Shown here: in pieces, positions 47,787-59,686 of the stretch
Numbering within the stretch: position 1 is the stretch's first letter
Layout of the letters: every line of letters starts with the position of its first letter
DNA from: Coniferiporia sulphurascens
Lineage: Eukaryota; Basidiomycota; Agaricomycetes; Hymenochaetales; Hymenochaetaceae
Length of the DNA stretch: 64,000 nt
NCBI GenBank assembly: GCA_002794785.1
Contig: NBBA01000001.1
Span: 3,906,001 to 3,970,000 of the forward strand
Direction: 5' to 3'
Notes under the pieces: model-generated
What the model saw: only the letters and a program-made list of their open reading frames with translations
Told to the model about the DNA's origin: nothing
The model's database searches: none
Program-made: the position numbers and the translations under genes

Positions 47787-48015
47787 TGTGCGTTGGCCCG
47801 ACGCAATATTATTGGAGTCGCGGTCGACACATTCGGCTTTGTTCGGCTAGACGCGTGAAGTTCTGCCTCAATACGCGTGGGCTCTCGGCAGAAACCGAGC
47901 ACACCATCGCCTCCGCTCACGGACGTGCTTAGTATTAAGCTGGCAAATTCCCAATTAATAATTCCACTAGCTCTCGTCGGTTTGAGCTCCTAACTCTTCT
48001 TCCTCCGTGTCCACC
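47787..48015. promoter_or_regulatory. Divergent spacer between MMF1-like and MCR1
   Basis: 229 bp separate the start codons of two genes that both encode predicted mitochondrial proteins. Co-regulation is an inference only. Confidence 0.45.
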
Positions 48016-49414
48016 ATGTCCTTTACGCTGCTCAGGTCTTGCGCCGGTCGTCGTGCAACCGTACGTTATTTTGCTCTCTTTACTTAGCGCCTGTTCCCGT
48101 GCACGCGTTTGAACTCTTACTACAGACTTCCTTTGCTCGCCGCTTCGCGAGCAGCACGCCCGAGCCAGCCAAAAAGCAAACAAATCTGGGGCTTTATCTT
48201 GCTGGTGCAGGAATCGCAGGCCTTGGTGCGTACACATATCTGCAGAGCACCGAAAAGGCAGCAAAGGTCGAAGTCAAGCCTGTCCAAGAAAAGAGCCCAC
48301 TCAACCCCGACGCGTTCATCGACTTCAAGCTCAAGGAGGTCATCCCTTACAACCACAATACCTCCAAGTAAGTCCTCATGTGTTGATTCGGTTGTTATAT
48401 TGAAAGTTGTACAATGTTTACAGATTCATCTTCGAGCTCCCGGATGGTCAGGCCTCGCTCTTACCGGTCGCTTCCTGCGTCGTTGTCAAATCCTCTGACC
48501 CAGAGGCGCTGTTGACAAGCAAGGGAAAGCCTGTCATTCGCCCTTACACCCCTATTTCGCCATCCGACGCGCCTGGGGAATTGACATTCCTGATTAAGAG
48601 GTACCAGGAGGGTTTGGCGTCTGTGCACATTCATAGCCTGAAGCCCGGAGATACGCTGTCAATTAAAGGGCCAATTCTGAAATTTCCATACAAGGGTGAG
48701 CTCAGGAAGTAATTGTTTCTATAGCGGGTTTTAATGGTTTGTGGGTTGAAGTCAATGAGTTCGAGCACGTCGGCCTTATTGGCGGGGGCAGTGGAATGTC
48801 GGTAACTTTCGATTAACTATCCATTATTTATCATCCAGGCTTACAGTTGTGCAGCGCTCCTTTGTATCAGGTCCTAACCCACGCCCTCGCGGACAAATCA
48901 AATAAGACGAAGTTTACGCTGCTCTTTTCCAACGTGACTTCTGAACACGACATTTTGCTGCGCGAGGAGCTCGACGGGTTAGCAAAGAAGTATCCGGAAA
49001 ACGTCAAGATTGTGTACTATGTGGATAAAGCGCACAAGGACTGGAAAGGTATTGCATTGTGTCCTTCCTGGGATACGCCAAACAAACTTTAATTCCTGTC
49101 AGGCGAGACTGGTTATATCAGCAAGGAAGGTATCCAGAAGTACGTTGCTGGGCCTGATGCCGGGAATAAGGTCAAGATTTTCGTCTGTGGTATGTGGATC
49201 TCCCTTAGAAATGGAGGTGGAGCTTAGCTGAATTATGCTTTAGGTCCGCCTGGCCAGGTTGCTTCAGTCGCTGGCAAGAAGGATGGAGGGAAGCAGGGCG
49301 AGCTTGGTGGGATTCTGAAGGAGCTCGGATACTCGGAGGACCAGGCAAGTTTCACTTTTAGATTACTACACTGCCAACGACTTACGGGTATCCCATTAGG
49401 TTTTCAAGTTTTAG
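48016..49414 (+). CDS. MCR1: NADH-cytochrome b5 reductase, mitochondrial
   Basis: Eight exons (48016-48060, 48126-48367, 48424-48695, 48752-48801, 48847-49048, 49103-49189, 49244-49344, 49400-49414) sum to 1,014 nt, 337 residues. The N-terminus MSFTLLRSCAGRRATTSFAR is a presequence, followed by a membrane helix (GLYLAGAGIAGLGAYTYL). The FAD domain has VIRPYTPISP (RxYTP/S). The NADH domain has HVGLIGGGSGM and FVCGPPGQ. The end QVFKF is typical of the family. It passes electrons from NADH to cytochrome b5 or ascorbyl radical in the outer membrane/intermembrane space. The last intron (49345-49399) begins GC, and the last exon is 15 nt. The segment SLCSA before PLYQV is unusual and depends on one acceptor choice. 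Confidence 0.93.
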
Positions 49415-49846
49415 ATGGGTCTCATCGATATTAATTTTTGTATAGAATTTTGGTGGAGCGGAGACAAGGCATATATCTATGGTTAACAGCCACAAAGTAT
49501 CTCTATTGAAATGTGTAATCCTGCTTGAATATATTGTCGTTCATGCAAGTTTTCGTTTGTATTTGAGTCTGCTTGCAAGTCCTCCGAAGATCACGAAAGC
49601 AGAATACTGCCTAATTTGGTATCTCATCCACGCTGCAGCGACGCCGCGCAAGCATACTAGCCCTCTCTCTTTCCTTGTGTACACCGCTGTGCAGTCCTAG
49701 TCCTCACCTCAGAGGCAACTATTCTGCTCTTTGTATGCTGTGTTGCAGTGTATATTGCCAGAGTGTTTAACTGACTGGGTTTGGAAGGGATTCTAGCGCA
49801 TTTACCTGCTTGAGCCCGCGCCGTTTACTGGCAAGCCTGCACAGAA
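49415..49846. other. Intergenic region MCR1 / UBP2
   Basis: 432 bp; presumed UBP2 promoter. Nothing else recognised. Confidence 0.5.
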
Positions 49847-52800
49847 ATGGTCACTACAACGGACGACACCGGCGTGAAAGACAAATCAAATGGTTCTCCA
49901 ATGCGCGCCGCACCCTCAGGTACATTAGATGTCCCAGCTGCAATCAACCCTGCGTCGTTCTACGGCCAGAAGGGCCACGACCACAACATGCAGACGAACT
50001 ATAATGCACAGTCGAGCTCCAAGACACCGCCGACACTGCCTAAGCGCAAACAGGACACAGCCGGTTCATCGCACACTACTTATATGGCCCCTCAATCAAC
50101 CTTTGGCAACAGCACCTACCGCGAGCCCGTGCTCGTTCCAGAAGACGACGAGCCCATGCCCGAGTTGGTCCCTACGGCGGACGCCAGCAGCAGCGACTGG
50201 CCGACCGCCTTCAACACTACTTGGGCCCAGCCAGAGTTCCCCGCGCGCCTTGAACCTGCAGACTGGAACACGGATACCCATCACTATGAAGGCGCGTACA
50301 GTTCGATGGGTCCACCGATCGATGGGCGCGACGACTACGTAGAGCGCCGCTGGTGGGACACGGCTACGGTTCAGTCGGCGTCACGCCCGGGACCAGGCAT
50401 GCTCCCTCCGCTCCTTGCGGACACATTGCACCACCCGGACCATTCTCTCGTCAGCGTGAGTGTATCGCAGCCGGATATTCAGCCTTCTGTACCGCCATCC
50501 AGCTCTGCGGGCATTTCGCCCGCTCCATCCTCTCCGCCATCGAACACGAGTAGGATGGGCTCTCCGTCTTCGGTTAAGTCGGGCTCGCATAGACGCTCGT
50601 CAAGCGCGAGTGCAACCTTGAATTCCCCACCACCGTCGTCTGATGAAGTCCACGAAGCAATTCCACACCCGCATGCGTATTACTGTAGGCGACACAATGG
50701 CTGGGTTCTACTCGCCTGGCGCTCGTCGAGCATGCTTCCGCCGATTGCGGATTCATTTTCGCAATCTGCTCATGCGCCATTCCCGGATCAGGAGCGCCGG
50801 AAGAAGATGCATAATTGCCTAGAGGATATACCGTCTGAGAAGCCGAACAAAACGCATCATTTCCATAGGTACGAGAAAGCTGTTGACGCGAAGCATATGA
50901 GCCCCAAATACATCCCTCGCGTATGGGAAAAGGCGGAGCGCCTGAAGCAAGCTCGACGGCGTATGACGATAGGCTCAGATACTCTAGACTGGGGTATCGC
51001 TGAGCGCGCGGCGAAGGGGGACTTTCAAGGGGATACGGACGCGCGTATAGTCACCGACGCAAAAGAAGAGGAAGCACAGGATTTGCTAGACCTCTACGTC
51101 TGCTGTCAATGCTCGTTCTATGTGGTAGTTTCTGACGTGATTCCCGGCGTCATTCCGAGCAAGTATGTGGACGAGTTCGTCGCGGATAAAGGCGAAAATC
51201 CGCCGATGGGCAAGACCGGCCAGCAATCTGTACACTCTGCCTGGGAAACGATTATCACGTATGTTATCTGACCCTCCATGCTACCGGCATTTGACAACGC
51301 AGATTTAGTGTTATCGAAAACAAGCTTTGGAAAGGAAATAATAAAATGCTTTCTGTCAACGGAAAGAGCTTCTCTCACAAAGTGGGGTGGAATCCAAACG
51401 TGTCGGTAGCTCTCCCTTGTTGAATTGACGCTGTATCTAATGATTCACCGTACCCAGGCAGAAGCTCTTTGAATCCATAGGGTTTAAGTACACGCCATCG
51501 ACCCCGCTGGAAGGCTCTGTGCCTCAACCTATGCTTCAGCCTCCCAACACAGATCTGAACACTGAAGAAGGACGAGCAAATCGCGAGCGCCTCCTTCGCG
51601 CCTGGGTTGAGATTGGTGCTATCATTACGGATTACAGGCGCCGCTTTCGTTGGTACCTTTTTCTCACGCATAAGGACTGCGCTTATATTCTTATATTTGT
51701 GAAGCGGTTGTGCTAAAGGATCATGCCTTCACCAAGTTGTGGGTGAAGACGGAAAGTGCACGTGAAATGTACCAGACTAACATAGGGGCTCATGCTGACC
51801 AGAGTAAGTAAAAACCAGCTACCTTTACCTTTTCTCTCTAATCCCTTGTTTTCAGTCAAGCGGGGTCAGCTGCCTGACGCCCTTTATGGTCTCAATAATC
51901 TTGCCGAAGACTGGTCAAGGTTGGGTATGACGCCAACAACCTACGATAGCGGTATGCATCTATTCATCAACGGAGATTAACCTTCCACGGTTTGGCGCTC
52001 ATTTAACTCCTATCTAGAACTTCTTCATTTCGCATACCTCGCACAATGCCGCTGTGATCCTCAAAACACACCGATGTACTTCCGAGCACTCAACAGTATC
52101 GCCGGTGCGTTAAGCGATGTTCTGTCATGCCCAGCAGAGCTCGAGACTCTGATCGTCTCGGAGCACTCGCGCGGACGCTTCACGGAGGGGGATGTACTCA
52201 CCGCAATCCGCAACCTTGGGTTCGGTGCTGACAACGCATTGCGCGTGGACTACGACGACGATGTGGACGACGCTTTCATCAAAAGTGCGTGGCGTGACGC
52301 AGTGCGGCGCTCGTGGACGGACCCCGATGGCGCATCAAAGCGTAATGACATGAATGAAGCGTTCCGGATCATTGCAGAGCACAGACATAATCCGGAATTA
52401 GTGAGAGCTTGGGAAGACGAAGTGGCGAACGGTATGACGCCAGATAGAGCCTACAGTACATTAGAGGTTCCCATGGGCGTGGATGAAGAGATGTTAATTA
52501 CCGTTTACAATATGCGGGTGGGTTATTTGGCTATTTACTAAAAATCGACGTCCTTATCTCTTTTTTTGCAGGTTGAGGATCAGCCTTCATCCCTTGACAA
52601 GATGCGTGACGCCATGCGTGTTATCGCCGAATTTACGTGCAGCGAACGGTTACAAAAATTCTTAAGTACTGGGAGCGATCGTAAGACTTGACTTTCCTTG
52701 TGTTTGTCTTATTACTTATTAAAATTATTCAGCTGGTGTGGTCGTTGCTCCAATGAGGCCAGACTGGCCTCGTGGGTTGAATCAACTTGGAAATACTTGT

Positions 52801-54834
52801 TACTTGAACTCCCTGCTTCAGTACTTCTACACTATCAAAGACTTGCGAGAAGCCGTCGCTCCGCTCGCAATTGCGGACGATAAGTTCGTGGATAATGACA
52901 AGCTGAAAGACGATGATTTAAAAAATCATCGTGTGGGCGGACGCGTGGTTTCACGTCACGAGGTTGTTCGGTCCCGAAAATGTGCGTTCACTCCGTCTAT
53001 CATTCCGTAAGGATTGCGTTTATATTGTTCCTTACAGTCGTCTCGCAACTTGCGAACCTGTTTTGGCACTTAGAAAATAGCGAATCTCCCGCAGTAACAC
53101 CGACACTTGAGCTTGCTAAACTTGCTTTGGTGACTTCCAAAGATGAGGAGGAGGAAGACTCTGAACGTGGAGGAACCGACTCCTCGAACAGCACAGATGC
53201 GACACTTGTTGACGAACCTGCGACTACGACGGCACTTAGGGAGAGTAACTCACCTCAGCCAAAGTCTCCAAGTCCTACGTCGCCCAGCGCGTCTTCCGTC
53301 TTGGGCAAGAGACCACGGGGCTTCAGCCGCAAGAAGCCTGAAGGTGCCGCCGGTACAGAAAGTAACGCTACAGAGGAGAATGACAAGGACAGCTATGTCC
53401 TCGTTTCGAAGCCTTCCGGGTCAAACACGCCTATGACAGGCCCTGACGATGATGCAGAGGGCGACGTTGAGATGACCGAGTTAGGCTCGGGTTCGGCCGC
53501 CGCAACGAGCGCGCAGCCTTCGTCAAAGCCACCATTGCCGCCTCGCCCCAAAACGCAATCAACTTCTGGGTCTGACATGATGTTCGGGAAGCAGCACGAT
53601 GTTGCAGAATGCATGGACAACTGCATGTTCCAAATCGAAACCGCTCTCCTACGATTTGGTGAGCTTGTTGGACCTGATGACAGTAGCAAAAGGAGCATCG
53701 TAAAACGGTACGTACCGTGATTAAGCTTAGGCGCGACCTCCGCCTCACCTTAACTTTCGATAAAAGGCTATTCTACGGGAAGATTCGCCAGCGCCTTTCT
53801 CTCGCTCCGGACCCGAAACGAACGAAATCATCACTACACGAACGCGAGGACTACTTTTCGCATCTGCCTGTTAACGTCTCGGAAGAGAGTTTCGACCTTT
53901 ATGATGGCCTTAGCGGCTACTTCGATGACATAGTAGAGTATGAGGGTACGAAAGCGAAGATGGAAGTTAGTCTTGTGGAGCTCCCGCCGATTTTGCAGAT
54001 CCAGCTTCAGGTAGGCCTCAATATGGATGACCCACATATTTGCTTTTCTGATCTTTTCTGATGTCCCTTCCGTTCAGCGCGTACAATTCAATAGAGATAC
54101 GCTTCAGCCGTACAAATCGCATGCCTATGTCAAGTTTGGCGAGTCGATCTGTATGGATCGTTTCCTCCACGACGCGCCGACAGAAAAGAAGATCAAATCG
54201 AAGGAGATACAAGCTGAGCTGACTGCATGCCGCGAGCGTATTCAACATCTGACTCAGGGAAAAGTAAGGTTCAATAATATTTAGTACATTAAAGAAGCTC
54301 ATTATTTTTTCTAGCATACGCCATTTGAGCATAACCTTGATGACACCTATGTCTTCCTTTCGAAGCAAACAGCGCTTGACCTCCCTGAGGCAACCGACGA
54401 ACTGAAAACGCTTTTACTTTCCGACCGCGAACTTGTCGTGCGCGAAATCGGAGATATCCGTGCGCGTATCATGGAACTAAAGGGACAATTGGAGGAAATA
54501 TGGGCTGATGAGTGCCGCGCAGAGTACGAATTGACAGGCGTGTTCGTGCACCGTGGCGCGTCCCCAAGCTTCGGGCATTATTTTATTTATCAGCGTTGGT
54601 TGCCGGAGCACAAAGACGAGTGGTTCAAGTACAACGACTCGGACGTCAGCGTCGTCTCCAAGGAGGAGGTACTTGCAGATACGACGGGGAATACCGCGAA
54701 TCCTTACCTGGTTTGTCGCCTCACGTTCTTATTTATACACGTGCTCACAGTCTTTTCGACAGTTGGTGTTTGCGCGCAAGGGATCACAAGTTATCCAAAC
54801 TGTTCAGCGTGCAGATCCTATGGCTGTTGAATGA
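49847..54834 (+). CDS. UBP2: Ubiquitin carboxyl-terminal hydrolase Ubp2-like (USP family)
   Basis: A large multi-exon gene. The first exon (49847 to about 51258) is mostly Pro/Ser-rich and disordered, then becomes basic and helical (ARRRMTIGSDTLDWGIAERA). The following exons (from about 51302) carry long helical segments up to YSTLEVPMGVDEEML. The catalytic domain starts near 52737 with GLNQLGNTCYLNSLLQYFYT (Cys box). An acidic/Ser insert interrupts it (about 53130-53550). KQHDVAECMDNCMFQ, ELPPILQIQLQ and the His box SPSFGHYFIYQRWLPEHKDE follow. The last intron splits NPYL from LVFARKGSQ, and the stop is at 54832-54834. Yeast Ubp2 trims K63 chains and opposes Rsp5. Exact borders of the middle introns were not all fixed. 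Confidence 0.9.
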
Positions 54835-55354
54835 ATGCTTTCCGGTCAGATTATGCCATATACTCACAAATGTATACCACTCTTTTCTCGGGAACTTTTT
54901 TTCACTCCGAACCAAATGCTTTCGATACATGACCATCACGACTGTATTTATAATCCGCTGCATGTGCTTCACAACTACACGCATTCATCCTTGTTGCTAG
55001 CTCCCTAATTTGACTGAGCATCCGCGGACAGAGCCTTCTTCTGCCTCATCTTCGCCCGAATCACTCAATGTGACAGAGCCTCATCGCCACCGCAGTAGAC
55101 TGCGAGCCTAGACGGTAGACACGTTCTTATTGTGCCCTTTACAAATTGAGGGTACGGGATGTTGAACGAGGTGTAATATATCTCTTGAGCTTTAGTGCGT
55201 CTGACTTGGGCAAAGGGTATACTGAGCCCTCATTAAGCAAGCTGACTGAAGAGTTGCCCACACTTAAATGATAAAGATTACCGCGGCAATCTAAAGCATG
55301 AAAACTGGTTTCACTCACCAAGTTCTCACCGTGGCGCAAAATGCGTCCGAGGGT
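54835..55354. other. Convergent intergenic region, UBP2 3' / small protein 3'
   Basis: 520 bp of 3' UTR-like sequence. No gene or repeat recognised. Confidence 0.5.
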
Positions 55355-55684
55355 TTATGCGCGGCTTTTATGCTGGTTTCCTGAGATCTCATCGCTCGCC
55401 TCGACCCTAATTTCGCCCTCACCCACGACAGACTGCTTTGTGTGACTGGATTCGAGACCTTCAACCATTTCATCAAGCTGATCCAATAGCAGGTCCAGCC
55501 GGCCTTCCATCCCGCGCGCCACTGAATCTGCACGGTCGAGCTGCTCGAGCAGTGCTGCGAGGTCCTTGTCCGCGAGCTCGTCCGACTGGCTGCTGCTTAT
55601 GAGCTTTGCGAGGGCGGCGAGGTCTGTCTCTGTAGGTAGAGCGCCGCCCGTGGTGTTGGAGGACGGCGTACGCTTATCGGTCAT
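55355..55684 (-). CDS. Small coiled-coil protein of unknown function
   Basis: A single-exon ORF of 109 residues. Residues ~18-85 are predicted helical with heptad-like spacing (LAALAKLISSSQSDELADKD, LLEQLDRADSVARGMEGRLD, LLLDQLDEMVEGLESS). The ends are Ser/Thr-rich. I do not recognise a family; the layout resembles small subunits of helical complexes. Coding is supported by the long frame on the strand opposite a weak ORF, by the position between two genes, and by the acidic/Leu pattern. An intron near the 3' end (around the ATCTCAG at ~55386) cannot be excluded. Confidence 0.6.
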   Translation of the reverse strand: MTDKRTPSSNTTGGALPTETDLAALAKLISSSQSDELADKDLAALLEQLDRADSVARGMEGRLDLLLDQLDEMVEGLESSHTKQSVVGEGEIRVEASDEISGNQHKSRA

Positions 55685-56250
55685 GGCCGTCAGTGTAAGT
55701 ACCAGACCATATTACGGAGTTACGTACCCCAGCGGCCCAAAAGGGAAAGTAGATCATTTGTGAGTGTGCCACTGTTCTGGTTCCTTGGACCAAATACGTT
55801 TACTCGACGCTTTTGCGGAGACTTACTATCTTCCATCACTCAAGCACATACTCTATCGAAGTGTTCATGCCCGTCCGTGCCCGTAAATCTTGTTTTCAAT
55901 TTCACCCCACTAGCGCAGCGGACGGCCGATAACTGGAACTGGCGTGTCTGTCCACCCTGCCAGGGCCACTTCTAAAATGACTCCAGCCTGCTAAAACTCA
56001 TCAAGTTCAATTAATGTCAATTGACTGGAAATCGATTAACTCCCCGATTTCCTGAAGATAAGATGTGTCTAGAGCAAATGGTTTTGGTCATACTTTGCTT
56101 TGGACCACTACTCTCGGGTTTTTATGTGACAGTCGGCGATTTCGGACTTCTTTCTGGTTCCCACTTTATTGGATTGGAACAGCTGGGCGCGTGCGTCTGC
56201 GAGCTGTGAGATATCTATATCATGTATACAACCCCCTTTTCTTCTTTATC
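55685..56250. promoter_or_regulatory. Divergent spacer, small protein / cytochrome P450
   Basis: 566 bp. Expected to hold both promoters. The P450 frame is open from 56065, but the hydrophobic start [10 protein letters not shown] at 56251 fits the family better. No binding site identified. Confidence 0.4.
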
Positions 56251-58798
56251 ATGTTTCCCCCTGGCATCAACTTTCTGCTCGCTGTAGTGCACCGGCTTCT
56301 CGTCTACCTGCTCCTACTCGCCGCCATCATCTATGCATCCTCGACGTCTCCGGACTATGGCTTTAGGCTTCCCCTGTGGCTTTGGACTATTCTTTTGGTA
56401 CTATTTATATCGCTCATGATCACGGGGAAGGTTATTTGGTCAAACTTGCGGAACAAGTGGGAAGCGCGAGCGCTCGGAGCCGTTCCGCCACCCATCGTGA
56501 AGGGCTCCTGGCCCGGGTGCATTGATACGCTGTTCAGTGTACTTCATAATGACAAGAATGGATATCCAAGTTCGTTTCTCCAAAGTTTTTCGGCCGACCA
56601 TATCAGTAACCTCGTGGACACTTCAGTGGATGTAACTTATGGGCGAAGTAAATTGTTGGGCTGGACTTTTAATTGGCGTCTGTTCTGGGAAGACATGGTG
56701 GGCTACATTTTGCCTTTGCGTCCCCATTAAGCTTATACTGTGGCAGATCTTCACTTCTGACCCCGAGCACGTCAAGGTGAGTATTCCCCGCTAGTTTTCT
56801 CATGGAATAGTAGTGGACTTTCGATTTTCAGGCTATTTTAGCTAGTGGGTTCAACAATTATGAAAAAGGTGCCGGCTTTTTTCTGGAGTAGAGAGTGCAT
56901 GATGCAGCTTCGTTCGAAAATATGCTATGCTACTGAGCGTACGAATAGCGGTATAAATTATTACTGATTATGTCTATTGTAGGTGATGCCTTTAAAGAGC
57001 ACATGCATAGTGTGTTGGGAGACGGAGTATTCAACTCTGATGGGAAAATATGGAAGTACGTCTATTATTCCTGAAAACGGTGAACAAGTTGTTCTCAACG
57101 AAAATACCGGATACTTCATGCAGATTTCATCGCGCCATGACGCGCCCTTTCTTCTCCAAGGGCCGTATCTCTCACTTTGAGATATTCGGCCGGCATGCCG
57201 ATAAGACGATTGGGCTTATGAGGGCGCGTCTCGGCACAGGCCATGCTGTTGATTTCCAGGACCTCGTTTCCCGTTTTACAATGGACTCAGCCACGGAATT
57301 CCTCTTTGGTCACTGCGTAAACAGCCTCAGCTCATCTGGTTTGCTGTACTCCCCAAACATCATATCAGAAACTACAAGAGCCGATGCCAACTTGTTTGCG
57401 AACCACCCACCGGGGTCCCGAGACCTAGCATCGCGATTCTCTGAAGCCTTTGCGGAGGCACAGGCATGGGTCACACAACGGAGCAGGTATAACACGATAT
57501 GGCCCCTCTTCGAGCTCTGGGAAGACAAAACATTGAAGCACATGAAAACGATTAATGCGTTTATTGATCCTATCCTCGATGAAGCAGTGGAAAAGAAAAG
57601 AAAGTTTGATGGGTCGTACAGTCCCTCCTTGAAACAGGAGATCAAGGACGGCGGTACTTTGTTGGATCATCTAATTAACCATACCAACGGTAGCTTGATT
57701 TCCTCTTTGAAGAGCTCTGAGGCGCCGACGGTCCTCATCATCTCATAGATACCAAAGTTCTAAGGGACGAGATCTTGAACATCCTGATAGCCGGGAGGGA
57801 TACTGTAGGCTGTTATTCGACACTCCTTGCCGTATTAATATCCCTGATTATGATTTCTAGACCGCGGCAACCCTTACCTTCGCGCTCTATTGCCTAGCGA
57901 TGCACCCCAACGTCCTCAAACGGCTGCGCGAGGAGATATTGACGGCGGTCGGGAGTGACCGAAGTCCGACGTACGATGAATTGAAAGAAATGAAATACCT
58001 CAAGGCGGTTATAAATGGTGCGTGGTACCTCAGTCTAGGCTCGGTTCTGATCGAACGTTTGATCATATACAAATGGCACTGTATCAGAGACACTAAGATT
58101 GTATCCACCCGTGTAAGGATTCTCAGAGCACCAGTGGTAGTTCCGATGGGACTGTCTCTGATGATGGGGAGTAACTTTTCAGCCCAGTCAACATGCGTAC
58201 AACAGTAAACGCAACAACGTTGCCTAACAAGACACCCGGTGCTAAACCATGGTATGTGCCGGCGCGAACAAGGTCAGTTCTCAGCATCAATTGGCACCAC
58301 GAAGGCATTTGATGATGATCATGTTCGCAATATACAAGGGTGGTGTATTCTGTGTTCCTCATGCATCGCCGAGAGGACCTATGGGGGCCTGATGGTAAGC
58401 GCACACGTTCCCTCTTCCTCAAGTGATTGAACAGGGCACGGGGCACTCGCGCCGTGCCCGAACTCATGTCCGTCTGCGGGAAAATAGCTACTGAATTCGA
58501 CCCCTCGCGCTTCCTCGATGCGCGGATGCATACGTACCTCACGCCAAACCCATTCATCTTCCTGCCGTTCAACGCGGGCCCGCGCATTTGCCTTGGCCAG
58601 CAATTCGCATACAACGAGGTCTCATTCATGCTCGTGCGTCTGCTGCAGGCGTTCTCAGGCGTCTCGCTCGCGCCGGACGCACAGCCGCTCGGCTCGCTGC
58701 CACCCGCAGAATGGGCGCATGCAACCGGTACGCGCAAGAGCAGGGAGCGCATTTGGCCAAAATGCCACTTGACGATATACGTTTATGTGAGAAAATGA
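56251..58798 (+). CDS. Cytochrome P450, CYP63-like
   Basis: A membrane-anchored monooxygenase. Two hydrophobic helices lie at the N-terminus ([33 protein letters not shown]). Exons recovered in order show [20 protein letters not shown], the C-helix region [20 protein letters not shown], and [13 protein letters not shown]. Next come the I-helix [16 protein letters not shown] (junction at 57809/57861) and the K-helix [14 protein letters not shown]. The ETLR motif lies in a small exon at about 58087-58112 and is easily missed. [17 protein letters not shown] and the heme loop [20 protein letters not shown] follow. All key residues are present, so the gene looks functional. CYP63 enzymes of white-rot fungi oxidise alkanes, fatty acids and xenobiotics. 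Stop at 58796-58798. Confidence 0.88.
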
Positions 58799-59122
58799 TC
58801 CGTCTCTAATTAGGTGAAAGGGCCGTCCTGCTGACTTTGTCAACGCTTTCCGATCCCGTTTATTTTTTTCTTCCGCTCCTACTTTAGGGAGGCCTTTGGG
58901 TGCGCCTGGAGGAGGCAGCGCAGACGATCGGGACGGTTTAGTGAAGCCGCTGCGGATGGCAGCCGGCGGACCCCGGGACCCTGCTCGTGCGAGGAACCCA
59001 TTTGCGGGAGAAGCGGTGACGTAATTCCGAAACTTATGGGGAATGAGAGCGGCTAAGAACTCCGTACCTGCGGCCGGGTTCAATAAATTTTAAGATATCC
59101 TCCGCAGCAGCCATCTCCACAC
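58655..59122 (-). CDS. Doubtful small gene antisense to the P450 3' end
   Basis: A minus-strand ATG near 59112 opens [15 protein letters not shown]. It can splice (acceptor ATCCGCAG) into a basic frame reading [20 protein letters not shown] and on to [16 protein letters not shown]. The downstream frame overlaps the P450 last exon, and no conserved domain is seen. I report it only because the two pieces join in frame. Confidence 0.25.
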
Positions 59123-59686
59123 CGTGCACTTCCTCTGTTGGCATAAATTTTTGCGTTGGAATCTCTGTATTATAGTGTTCTATAAATTCACGTCTTCGTG
59201 GGGACGCCCATGATAGTTACATGCTGTATCGGATGGCAGGCAACAGCGTGGCGGATAAGTTGAAAAGCGATAACCGTAGCAAGGGACCGTGTACGAAGAA
59301 AAGCGTGTACGATGCAAACCACAAGGGAATAATAGAAACGTAAAGGTGAAGACAAAAGGGGAATAAATTCGAAAGAACGATAGAGGATAAATATGACAAC
59401 AAATATCTTGCAGATGCATCTCAGCCAATGTTATGTTAGGAGTAAAGGCGGAACAGTGCTGGAGAGCCGAAAGAGAACAGGACGATAAGGTACAAGACCG
59501 TGCGTTAATAAGAGGGAGGGGGACTGTGTTTGTATTGTGTCCGGGAGTGACGGGATTGAGAGGTTAGCACGTTGTAGCGCTCACTTTGTAAACCATCGTT
59601 ATTAAATCACGAATGGTATAAGGAACCGCATGATTGTATACGTACAGGTAGATGTGATGTCGGAAATTACAAGAATAATCAAATGC
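58799..59686. other. Convergent intergenic region, P450 3' / GT15 3'
   Basis: 888 bp. Apart from the doubtful antisense ORF above, no gene, RNA or repeat is recognised. The 59230-59420 part is AT-rich. Confidence 0.5.

Noticed and set aside
58000..58210. Apparent loss of the K-helix ExxR motif in the P450
   Set aside because: The motif was found in a short exon (acceptor ...GTATCAG, then ACACTAAGATTGTATCCACC), giving [12 protein letters not shown] in correct phase, so the gene is intact.
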